Under the pieces are notes generated by a model. It made no database searches. It was not told where the DNA came from and saw only the letters and a program-made list of their open reading frames with translations. 64,000 bases of DNA from Pseudo-nitzschia pungens (taxonomy: Eukaryota > Bacillariophyta > Bacillariophyceae > Bacillariales > Bacillariaceae), in assembly GCA_037355855.1 (NCBI GenBank), contig CM074759.1, positions 2,790,001 to 2,854,000 on the forward strand, written 5' to 3'. Positions within the stretch are counted from its first letter, which is position 1. Each line of letters opens with the position of its first letter. The position numbers and the translations under genes are program-made. This document shows positions 56,085 through 64,000 of this stretch, piece after piece.

Positions 56085-58022
56085 TCAGTTCTTGGGGGTC
56101 TGTCCTTGGTTCGAGCCGTTGCCCTTCTTCTTGTTCTTGTTCTTTCGGCGCCCCTTGGGTCCAAAACTGTTCCCTGCGCCTTGGGTCGCGTTCGCGGAGG
56201 CAGCAGGCGTGGTATGGTTCGAACTAGTGGACTGAATAGTTCGAGCCTTCTTCTTCTGACGGAGGTCGTACAACTGCTTTCGTTGTTCCTTGGAGAACGT
56301 CTTGTAAACTTCGTAGGGATACTTCTTGTCTTCGACCTTCCCACTATACGATCCGCCTTGACTTCCTTGATCGTCACCACCATCTTGGCGTACAGAGGAA
56401 ATACTTCGCGCTCGCTTGGTTGAAGCCGCACCCATCTTCCGTATGCCGAGGCATTTCTTGAAGAATGAGACGCATTCATTGAAGTTCGTGGTGTACTTTT
56501 CACTTTCGAGGACTTGGATCTTGGGGTTCTCAAACCGATCGTCTTGGATGCTGTGGATGAAATTCATGGTGAAGTCTTGCTCGTCGGGCAACTTGTCGTG
56601 GTTGACGAGCGTAGTCTGGAAATTCAACCAAGTTCTGCAGTGCTTCTCAAAATCGTAGGTGCGAGAATCCCCTGTATATTTCGAAGTGAACATGCTTGTA
56701 CGGACCTTGTCAATGATAGCCGCGACGTTGGTGTCGGAGAAGGCATTCTCGTAGAGGGTTAGGAAAGCCGCTCGGGCGTTCCCAGTTGGATTCTTCGAGT
56801 CTTTGTATCTTCGGGTGTAGGCCCAGCCAGGGCCGTCACGAACTGCATTGCAGAGCAGTACCCAAACGTCGTGGTTGTCAGTGACAAACTGCGGGCCTTC
56901 AAGCGTGGTGCATCGAACATTGTAATCCATCCAGTTGGAAAAAGTTCCGTCCTTTCCAACAGTGGCGGATCTTTCTGCTGCAGTCACCGTCTCTTCCTCC
57001 TTCGGACGAATAACATATGACAGGGGGAATCCTCGCTCATTGTACTGGAAGCGGAGGAACTGACGGAAGTTTTCTTCCCACTGACAGAAGTTGTCAAAAC
57101 TAACGAGCTTCGGCAGAGTAATGGATGCTGAGACTGTCTCCTTGTCGGCGGTTTCCATTCCAGTTAGACGCTCGCGCGTCCGGTCGGCTGCGAGTGGATC
57201 ACTGAGCCACGTATGGGCTGTAGGCTTGATACCAATGAGTGGTTGGTAGCGGATCCACTCCGATAGGAGCTTAAAGGATTGTCTGAAGGAAAGTCCGATG
57301 AATACTCGTTCGTGGTAGGGACACATCAGGTGACGGTCTCCATTGAAATCACGGAGGTACTTGGGGAGTTCCTTGGCGGAGAGCTGCTGAATAGCCTCGA
57401 TGCTGTTGAGGCCATTCCGGAATAGTTCATCCGCCGTATCACTGTTACTGAAGCCAGAGAGGATCTTGTGGAGGTCTAACTCTCTTGAGGTGAGCTTCAC
57501 TCCATTCTTGTATCCAGAGATTCCACCATTAGCCTGGGCTGCGGCATGGGCTTGGAGGATTTCAGGACTAGCTCCTGTAGGGGCGGCGACAGGAGCAGGA
57601 GCGGGAGCGGGAGCAGGAGCAGGGGCACGAGCGGCGGCAGCGGCAGCAGCATTAGCAGCGGCAGCCTCAGCAGCAATCCGAGCTGCATTCTCGCTGCGCA
57701 TTGCTCTCAGTTCTTGAATAGCAGCAAGTAGGATCATCTCAGATCGAGGTTGGATGTCAAGGTTCGGTTCCTGTTGGACTCTGGAGACTCCAGCAGGAGC
57801 AACAGGAGGGACTCCAGGCGCTCCGACAGGGGGCAGCGCTCCAACAGGGGGCAGCGCTCCAACTCCAGGAACAGCGCCACCTCCAGGGACAGCGCCTCCA
57901 GGGGCAGCGCCTCCAGGGACAGCGCCGCCTCCAGGGACGGCGCCTCCAGCTTCAGGGGCATCTCCAGCAGCGCCGGCTCCGGCGGCGGCTGCAGCGATTT
58001 GTCTTCTAGTTTGCTTGGCCAT
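56085..58022 (-). CDS. Copia-3 gag
   Basis: 645 residues from ATG 58022. The N-terminus is Ala/Gly/Pro/Val-rich ('GGAVPGGGAVPGGAAPGG'), followed by an Ala-rich stretch near residues 110-150. A conserved core then runs from 'GGISGYKNGVKLTSRELDLH' through 'EWIRYQPLIGIKPTAHTWL' and 'CRTWLNFQTTLVNHDKLPDE'. The C-terminus is basic ('KGRRKNKNKKKGNG'). I see no CCHC knuckle, so the basic tail may bind RNA instead. It ends 'GQTPKN' and TGA; the same frame leads directly into protease. Copia-2 gag is a relative. Confidence 0.9.
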   Translation of the reverse strand: MAKQTRRQIAAAAAGAGAAGDAPEAGGAVPGGGAVPGGAAPGGAVPGGGAVPGVGALPPVGALPPVGAPGVPPVAPAGVSRVQQEPNLDIQPRSEMILLAAIQELRAMRSENAARIAAEAAAANAAAAAAARAPAPAPAPAPAPVAAPTGASPEILQAHAAAQANGGISGYKNGVKLTSRELDLHKILSGFSNSDTADELFRNGLNSIEAIQQLSAKELPKYLRDFNGDRHLMCPYHERVFIGLSFRQSFKLLSEWIRYQPLIGIKPTAHTWLSDPLAADRTRERLTGMETADKETVSASITLPKLVSFDNFCQWEENFRQFLRFQYNERGFPLSYVIRPKEEETVTAAERSATVGKDGTFSNWMDYNVRCTTLEGPQFVTDNHDVWVLLCNAVRDGPGWAYTRRYKDSKNPTGNARAAFLTLYENAFSDTNVAAIIDKVRTSMFTSKYTGDSRTYDFEKHCRTWLNFQTTLVNHDKLPDEQDFTMNFIHSIQDDRFENPKIQVLESEKYTTNFNECVSFFKKCLGIRKMGAASTKRARSISSVRQDGGDDQGSQGGSYSGKVEDKKYPYEVYKTFSKEQRKQLYDLRQKKKARTIQSTSSNHTTPAASANATQGAGNSFGPKGRRKNKNKKKGNGSNQGQTPKN

Positions 58023-58992
58023 GGTTGTCTTGACTTGCTCTGAGTAACTAACTTGCTTCAGTTTCTAAACCAAATTCTTTTGTGGTGGGGACTGTTTCCA
58101 TCCAAGTTGTCGATCGAAGAACTGTATCGGTATCGATGATGACCAAAAGAAAAGGTATCGTGTCAGCGTTTCCGTGTCAACGTCTGAAAAAGGTATCCAC
58201 ATCGATGGTTCCGATTCGATGGTTGGATGGTTGGTTACCAAAAGAGAAGAATTCTTTCGGTCTTTCTGATCTGCTCTGGACCAATCGATTTGATTTTGGG
58301 ACATGACTGGTCCCAGGGATCTATCCTTTTTTGAGATATGACTGATCTCAGAGGCATGACTGGCCTCAGAGACATGACTGGTCTCGGGTCGGTTTTGAGA
58401 TATGACTGATCTCGGAGTTCTGATTCCAAGTTCCCTTGGCTAAAATCAAAAAGAATCGATGGTATGGCAGATTCGAGGCGGTCCGGGCCTCATTTCTCGT
58501 TGGATGGTCCTGACGTCATGTCCTTGGTCCGCTGGATATGACTGTTCTCACTGGAAAGTACGTGGTGTTCTGTCTCCACGAAAGCCTTTTTCTTTTTCCA
58601 GTGTGGTTCCATCCGTGGCAAACGTCCCCTTGAATCCTGTAAAAATAACAGGGAATCATGGACGCTGCTTTCTCCACGTCCTGCTTGCTCCTTCCCCACC
58701 GGATTGAGCCTCCATGGTGCCACCATGATGCTCAGCTACCGTACTGTACTTTGTATCAATAGACCCCAGAGGTGGATGTGTGGGCTCCGGTCGTTTGCGC
58801 GTCTGTCTGCTGGGGAAGGAGCTCCCCATTAACATCAGGGATCTCACGATGTCAGCCTCTGGTCCAGTTACAGCTGAGGTTTTACATCCAAGTGTAGGCA
58901 TGGATGCCAGTGGTGATCAACCAGCTGGGTTTCTTCACACGCTCTAGCCGGCGTCCCGGTTCGTAGTGGGTCGAGCGGTGGGTCTGATAAAC
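58023..58992 (-). promoter_or_regulatory. Copia-3 leader, no gene seen
   Basis: 970 bp between the 5' LTR and gag. Near 58270-58420 the words 'catgactggtctca' and 'gatatgactgatctc' recur in a loose tandem. On the reverse strand the first bases after the LTR are GTTTATCAGACC, again without the TGG of a usual tRNA-primed site. No ORF is supported. Confidence 0.5.
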
Positions 58993-59916
58993 TGCGTTGA
59001 TATTCGCTCGTCAGCGATCTTCGTAGAACTTAATCGACTCGTACTGGTCTGTAAATAAGGAAAAGCCTTAACAATAATAACGCGTACATCCCTGGCAAAA
59101 GGTGAGACTACAGTGGACTGTTCAGGGTCTTATTGCATACACTTAGTTACTACAAGGTACTTCCCTAGAGGTACATCGGAATCGATCGAAAGGGAGGGCA
59201 TGATAGGTGTCTATTTTAGAGTGTAAAGAAAAGAGTGAATACAGGGAACTGAGCGCAGCTCAGCTCTGTATTGTATCGTGACAGCGATCCGCTAACTCGT
59301 ATAATAACAGAGCTTCCGTAGCTCTGGTACTGTATCCTACGAGGAGTAGCGTACCGTATCGGAGTATCGTAGGGTATCTCCGATTAATTATTAGATCGAA
59401 TCGTGTGCTAGCGCTAGCTCGCTTATGCTAGCGCGTTGGGTAACTGTTTGGGCCGGGTATCCAGTCATGGTACATATTATACACCAATGACCCGGCCCCG
59501 GCGGTAGCATAGTATCTTAGCATGGTATCATGGTAGGCTAGCATCTTTCAGTATCTCGTAGCATTAGCAACCCTAACCCTGTAGCATTTAGCTACACCAT
59601 GACAGGAGGTGCTTTACTCGGGGTACGTACGATTGGTACAAATCGTACGCGGCGACCCTAGTAAACTCTGCTAGCATCCATACTAAACAGGATAGGTCTG
59701 CTGCTAAGCCTGCTGCTAAGCCTGCTGCTAAGCCTGCTGCTAAGCCTGCTGCTAAGCCTGCTGCTAAGCCTGTTGCTAAGCCTGTATGCTAGCAATTAGC
59801 ACACATCTCAGCACCTGTTAGTCAGCTGCTACTGGGTGTTGCTGTCTGTATCCCCAGTAGCCCTTCTACACAGGAGCCTTAGCACAGATCATAGCACCCA
59901 CCTTGAATATCTTCAT
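58993..59916 (-). repeat. Copia-3 5' LTR
   Basis: 924 bp, the partner of 33281-34232, with seven 12-bp units instead of nine and scattered substitutions. It should carry the Copia-3 promoter. Followed on the right by atcac (59917-59921). Confidence 0.9.
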
Positions 59917-59921
59917 ATCAC

Positions 59922-60896
59922 AACCCCAGGACCTACATGTATTAACCAAGACCTGCGCTCTTTGTTTCTGCTATTGGTTCAGTTGCTGGCTGCTTCTTTT
60001 GGTTGATTTGGTTGCCAATTCACCACTCGGCAGATCGATCGAGCAGCAGCAACAACCAAAACAAAACCGACACCTAATTTTCTACAGCACCTCCAGTACC
60101 GATTCTACAGCGATTCGAAAATACTTCTAATACTGTTGCCGTCTTACTGTTGCCGTCTTACGTACTGCTTCAATCTGTTTCCAAGCTCCACCCTCAAGGC
60201 CCTTAAGTATATATTATACTTAATGTTCTACATTGTTTCCAAGCTTCCTAAGTGATTTCCACTTAACGTTCTACATTCTTCAAGGTTCCTTGCTAAGTCC
60301 CCTAAGTCTTTTCAAGGTGTAGTTCACGAACAGCACCTTCCACTGTAGGTATATTTCTACAAGAAATTCCAGCTGTCATCTGTTTTCAAGTCCATTGCCC
60401 TGCTGGACCATATGTGTTTTCGCTTATGGTCCTACTGTTTTTTGACCCAAGCCCCACAGCCGCTAAGTACAGTTTGCTTAAGGCTCCACCACCTACATAA
60501 CCCTCTCAGGTGTACAGTATAAATGTCATCTGTTTTCAAGTCTACTGCCCTGCTGGACCATAAGTGTTTTCGCTTAAGGTCCTTTTTTTCCTGACCCAAG
60601 CCCCAAAGCCGCTAAGTACAGCTTGCTTAAGGCTCTCCCACCTACATAACCCTCTCAGGTGCACACTTCAACTGTCATCTGTTTTCAAGTCTACTGCCCT
60701 GCTGGACCATAATTGATTTCGTTTATGGACCTACTATTTTTTATCCAAGCCCCCAATTCGCTAAGTACATGTTACTTAACGCTCCACCACCTACATATAC
60801 CCCTCCAGTTCACAGTACAGCTGTGATCTGTTTTCAAGCCTACAGCCCTGATGGTCCTTAAGTGGCATCACTTAGAGCCCTTGTTTCCAAGCTACT
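59922..60896 (+). mobile_element. LINE-E remainder: 5'UTR, 3'-truncated
   Basis: Continues LINE-E after Copia-3. It includes 'aaccccaggacctacatgt', the hairpin words 'cctaagtgatttccacttaa', and three tandem units of about 150 bp starting near 60377, 60528 and 60677. It stops at about 60896, where reverse-strand Gypsy-4 gag begins. No ORF1 is reached. Confidence 0.82.
60377..60830 (+). repeat. Three tandem ~150-bp units in the LINE-E 5'UTR
   Basis: Same unit as in LINE-F (21055-21450): 'ctgttttcaagtc.a.tgccctgctgg' followed by the hairpin words. The third unit is the most diverged. Confidence 0.82.
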
Positions 60897-61229
60897 GTAT
60901 CCTTCTCTTGTAAGTGGATACAATCGATGGTTGTTAGCGCGTGTGGTCCTTGTCAGTGCTCTCCACTTGGTTTGCGCATCGACGCATAGGCATCGGCCGA
61001 AGTACCGAATGAGAGAGGCGTCTGGAATGGAGATGTCTTCTGCTGCGTTTAGGAATGCCTCTTCTGTGTGAAGGAGTTCTTCCAGTCCGCCTTTGTCTGT
61101 AAATAATGGAACCTTGACGCTATCCGAGTGGTCTTCGGCGTTGTAAACCGATAGGGTTACAAGCTTGGGCTTGGAGCTATCGAAGGAGCTCTTGTAGGAG
61201 ACCGGTGGATCTCTGTAGATGCCTGCCAT
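60897..61229 (-). pseudogene. Gypsy-4 gag, N-terminal fragment
   Basis: Starts at ATG 61229 in the context CAACCATGGC. It reads 'MAGIYRDPPVSYKSSF', then 'PLFTDKGGLEELLHTEEAF' and 'RTTRANNHRLYPLTREGY', very close to Gypsy-2. It is cut near 60897 where LINE-E sequence begins, so only about 110 residues remain. It lies directly downstream of an LTR that also ends a pol gene. Confidence 0.9.
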
Positions 61230-61363
61230 GGTTGCGTCGATCAGCTTGTTGTTGGAGACAAAGGTTGCTCCTTTTGTTGAGGATAAGGTATGTTTGTTCG
61301 TTTGTTTTGGTTCAGTACTGAATTCTACTGTTTTCTACTGTAAAGCACAAACAGTAATTACTG
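61230..61363 (-). promoter_or_regulatory. Gypsy-4 leader with palindromic primer-site region
   Basis: 134 bp between the LTR and the gag ATG, near-identical in layout to the Gypsy-2 leader. The palindrome CAGTAATTACTG is at 61352-61363, directly against the LTR. Confidence 0.6.
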
Positions 61364-61636
61364 TGTTACGGTCTAGAGTAGAAATTTCGGAGTGGTATGA
61401 AAATTGTGACTAATCGTTAACTCTTAAGAGAGTGTTTTAGTTCTCGTGTGAACGTTTGAATAAGCACGAGCGTGCCTGGCTATTATTTGAATACCGGCAC
61501 ACATGCATTGCTCAACGGTCCGGCTTACAGTTTGAATTCAATTCAAACACCGGTCAGTATGTCACGCCGGGTGGCTTACATGTGGGATTCGGTTAATTAT
61601 TTTAATTGTGACTGCTAGCTACGCTAGCCCGTCACA
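61364..61636 (-). repeat. Gypsy-4 LTR shared by a pol and a gag
   Basis: 273 bp (TGTTACGGTCTAGAG to CCCGTCACA on the plus strand), related to the Gypsy-2 LTR. On the reverse strand the pol end and 'atgaggcacta' precede it, and a primer-site region and gag follow it. It is therefore placed both as a 3' LTR and a 5' LTR. Confidence 0.9.
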
Positions 61637-61666
61637 TAGTGCCTCATGATTGAACGAACCCCATGT

Positions 61667-64000
61667 CTAAGCCGACCAGTGAATGGTTGTCGACTCTGAC
61701 TCTGGCTCCGGCTCCTTGTAAGGAGTTAGCTTACGGATGTTCACTGTTTCGACTATTGAGGGGGCTTTCTGCAATTTCACTGTGCCGTTATCGTTGACTT
61801 GCTGGATCAGGAAGGGTCCAGTTTGTCTTGGCTGCAGTTTGTCCGGATCCGGTTCTTGCATCCATACCTTGTCGTTGGGTTGAAAGGTATGTTCCCTGCG
61901 CTTGGCATTGTCCCTGAGTAGAGCCTTGTTGATACCTTGCTGTCTTAGCTGCTGTAGTGCCATTAGGTTGGAGGTTAGAGGTAGATCTATCAACATGTCT
62001 CGATTGAATACAAGGGATCCGGGAGATGCCTGCAAGGCAGCATTAACAGCACATCTGGAAGCATGCATGCAGGTCGCGAGAGCATTATCCATGAGCTGAC
62101 TGGCTCTGGTGTTTGCTTGTGGAGGATTAACATGCACGAGGACTCGTAGGATATCAGCCACTGTATGATGGACGCGCTCGCACATGGCATTTGACTGGGG
62201 GTTCTTTACTGTTGTAGGAACTGAGTGGATTCCATATTGTTTGAGGGTAGTTTGAAATTCAGCTCCTAAGAACTCGCCACCATTATCATGGATACACTTG
62301 ATAGGTCTTGGGTATCTTGATAGCCAGCAGTTCTTGAATTGGTCAGATATATGCTGGGAAGACTTGTCTCTGATTCTGATAATCTCCAGGAGGTTAGTTA
62401 CCGGATCGATACAGGTTAGGGCCTTAAAGTTGTAGTTCTTGCCTTGGGCTACGATCTTCCATGGGCCTATTAGATCCACGTGCACCTCGTTGAATGGTGC
62501 TAGTGGGGCTTCTTTCGGTGGGAGCTTTCCATATTTAGAGTGTTGGTTCTTGTACTTAATGCAATGGTCTGGGCATACGTAGGACTTGCATAAGCTGGTT
62601 AAGTTGTCAGCGTAAAAGCGGGCTGATATGGTTTGGTGTAATCTGGTGGATCCACAATGACCCAACAGTAGGTGATACCACTTGATGGTATCATTGGTGA
62701 GGGATGCTGGGATGTAGATTCTCCAGCATTCGGGATTGGATTGGTTCGTGTAGCAAAGTATATTATTGCCTTCTAGTTCTTGGTAGAAGAAGGCTTTGGA
62801 TTGAATTTTGAACTTGATGGTTGGATCCCTTTGCTGATGAAGATAGATGTTTGAGTAGTTAACCGGACATTGCAGATCTTGGTTGTTTGGGAGGTTAATA
62901 AGACACTCATTGTTCAGCAAACAGGAATGGAGTTCCTGGTCTGCGTCATTGCATAAGTGCTGAAATAAGTTGGGGAACTCTGCTAGGAACAGCTCTTCAT
63001 CTTGCTTGGGGACTTCAAGTTTCAGGAAATCTATAAGAGTGCCCTTACCAAGGGCTTCTTTCTTCCCCACGGTAGGTGGATCCATCCTGGGGAGCCTGGA
63101 GAAGGCATCAGCAAGAACATTCTTCTTGCCTTCAACATAGGTGAGGTTGACCCCGAATTCTTCTAGGAATAGTCTCCAACGAAGGACTCGTTGGACTGAT
63201 AGGGTTCTGAACGTAAGGTTCTTGTGGTCGGTGTATACATTAATAACACCACCAAGTAGCATTTTTTGGTACTCTTTGCAACAGAGCACTATGGCGAGGA
63301 GTTCTTTCTCCATAGTGGTATAATTCTTCTGGGCGTCCGATAGTTTCTTGGACCAATAGGCTATTGGCTTGCCATCTTGTATTATGGCAGCGCCTAGCTG
63401 TAGGTCAGAGGCATCAGTGTACAATTCGAAGGGCTTGTTGAGGTCTGGATAGGTGTTCAGCGCATCTGCTGCCACCATTGCTTTCATCTCTTGGAAGGCC
63501 TTGTCTTGAGCAGGTCCCCAAGTGAAAGCGGAAGAAGCTTTCCTCTGCTTGCCTTTGATGGCAGCTGCTTGGGGAGTCTTCTTGGGCGTACCAGTTATGT
63601 CGAAGAGAGGAGATAGGACATGGGACCTGCGAGGCCACATATCTCTGTAATATCCTACTGCTCCAAGGAAGGATTTGACTTGGGTTATAGTTTGAGGCCT
63701 GTCCATCTGGAGGATGGCTTCAATCTTCTTTCTCCATGGCTTGACTGCTGTGGGAGTCATCCAATATCCAAGGAAGTCAGTCTCTTTTACAGCCCAATCA
63801 CATTTAAGTGGGTTGCACTTGAGACCATTTTGGTTAAGTCTGTCGAGGATCTTGTCAATGGTCTTCATGTGGAGGTCAAAGGATCCATTGGTCCAGATGC
63901 CTATATCATCGATATAAACAGTGCAGTCAGTGTCTTGTAGGATATCTTCCATAAGTTGTTGGGCGACATCTGGAGAGACTTTGACGCCCATTGGTAGTCT
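61667..64000 (-). CDS. Gypsy-4 pol, RT to integrase, open, runs off the window
   Basis: Open from the right edge of the window to the stop at 61667. It enters inside RT just before 'MGVKVSPDVAQQLMEDIL'. It then has 'VYIDDIGIW', RNase H 'FELYTDASDLQLGAAI', the integrase zinc region 'YHLLLGHCGSTRL', core 'VHVDLIGPWK', 'IHDNGGEFLGAEF' and 'NPQSNAMCERVHHTVADIL', and the ending 'TTIHWSA'. No stop or frameshift is seen in 774 codons, so in this part it is the best-kept gypsy pol of the window. Gag, linker and protease belonging to it would lie beyond the right edge. Confidence 0.94.
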   Translation of the reverse strand, partial: RLPMGVKVSPDVAQQLMEDILQDTDCTVYIDDIGIWTNGSFDLHMKTIDKILDRLNQNGLKCNPLKCDWAVKETDFLGYWMTPTAVKPWRKKIEAILQMDRPQTITQVKSFLGAVGYYRDMWPRRSHVLSPLFDITGTPKKTPQAAAIKGKQRKASSAFTWGPAQDKAFQEMKAMVAADALNTYPDLNKPFELYTDASDLQLGAAIIQDGKPIAYWSKKLSDAQKNYTTMEKELLAIVLCCKEYQKMLLGGVINVYTDHKNLTFRTLSVQRVLRWRLFLEEFGVNLTYVEGKKNVLADAFSRLPRMDPPTVGKKEALGKGTLIDFLKLEVPKQDEELFLAEFPNLFQHLCNDADQELHSCLLNNECLINLPNNQDLQCPVNYSNIYLHQQRDPTIKFKIQSKAFFYQELEGNNILCYTNQSNPECWRIYIPASLTNDTIKWYHLLLGHCGSTRLHQTISARFYADNLTSLCKSYVCPDHCIKYKNQHSKYGKLPPKEAPLAPFNEVHVDLIGPWKIVAQGKNYNFKALTCIDPVTNLLEIIRIRDKSSQHISDQFKNCWLSRYPRPIKCIHDNGGEFLGAEFQTTLKQYGIHSVPTTVKNPQSNAMCERVHHTVADILRVLVHVNPPQANTRASQLMDNALATCMHASRCAVNAALQASPGSLVFNRDMLIDLPLTSNLMALQQLRQQGINKALLRDNAKRREHTFQPNDKVWMQEPDPDKLQPRQTGPFLIQQVNDNGTVKLQKAPSIVETVNIRKLTPYKEPEPESESTTIHWSA

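Larger units (their letters stand above)
33281..59916 (-). mobile_element. Copia-3: large Ty1/copia element split by Gypsy-2
   Basis: LTRs at 33281-34232 and 58993-59916, TSD atcac. Without Gypsy-2 the element is about 10 kb. The order on the reverse strand is LTR, leader, gag, protease, integrase, RT, RNase H, long 3' non-coding part, LTR. Gag and pol share one frame with a single TGA between them. Pol is otherwise open once Gypsy-2 is set aside. The protease motif 'ELDSHADT' is characteristic of diatom and related copia elements. Confidence 0.92.

Noticed and set aside
58023..58992. A host gene in the Copia-3 leader
   Set aside because: Only short ORFs without start context or similarity; the region lies between LTR and gag and fits a long leader.

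Overview
The window reads as a dense nest of transposable elements from a eukaryotic genome. The best fit is a diatom or related stramenopile. This rests on recognition of element families: Ty1/copia elements with the 'ELDSHADT' protease motif and diatom-type (CoDi-like) pol, companion Ty3/gypsy elements, and large two-ORF LINEs. I found no convincing host gene, rRNA, tRNA or CRISPR array. Element names used here (LINE-A to -F, Copia-1 to -3, Gypsy-0 to -4, T1) are local labels.

Layout, left to right. 1-646 holds a LINE ORF2 scrap, a small tandem repeat and the 3' end of a forward LINE. 640-9916 is reverse-strand LINE-A, split by a complete reverse-strand Copia-1 (2563-8352, 226-bp LTRs, TSD tcatc). 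9917-12613 has a gypsy gag fragment holding a solo LTR, then a reverse-strand Copia-2 gag with a long Gln-Glu hexanucleotide repeat. 12614-15762 is Gypsy-1 (two 338-bp LTRs, gag, no pol). 15763-20138 is the decayed Gypsy-0 gag-pol. 20139-20663 is the LTR end of reverse-strand Gypsy-3. 20664-21490 is LINE-F, a 5'UTR joined to a scrap of ORF2. 21491-28626 is reverse-strand LINE-D with an open ORF2. 28631-30885 is LINE-B, head to head with LINE-D. 30886-33168 is a broken DDE transposase.

The region 33169-60896 is a four-level nest. LINE-E holds Copia-3 (33281-59916, TSD atcac). Copia-3 holds Gypsy-2 (38667-55266, TSD aggat). Gypsy-2 holds LINE-C (40378-51341, 15-bp TSD). LINE-C is full length (about 10.96 kb) with both ORFs open, and is probably the youngest insertion. 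60897-64000 is Gypsy-4, where one LTR serves a pol on one side and a gag on the other.

The genes work only as retrotransposition machinery: ORF1 plus ORF2 (endonuclease, RT, RNase H, zinc finger) for LINEs, and gag, protease, integrase, RT and RNase H for LTR elements. The less routine observations are about element architecture: arrays of small hairpins in LINE 5'UTRs, conserved hairpins at LINE 5' and 3' ends, an ORF1 stop overlapping a candidate ORF2 start, and gypsy gag and pol lying in one frame on either side of a stop codon with a conserved linker. No sequence or database search was run; family names are by recognition.
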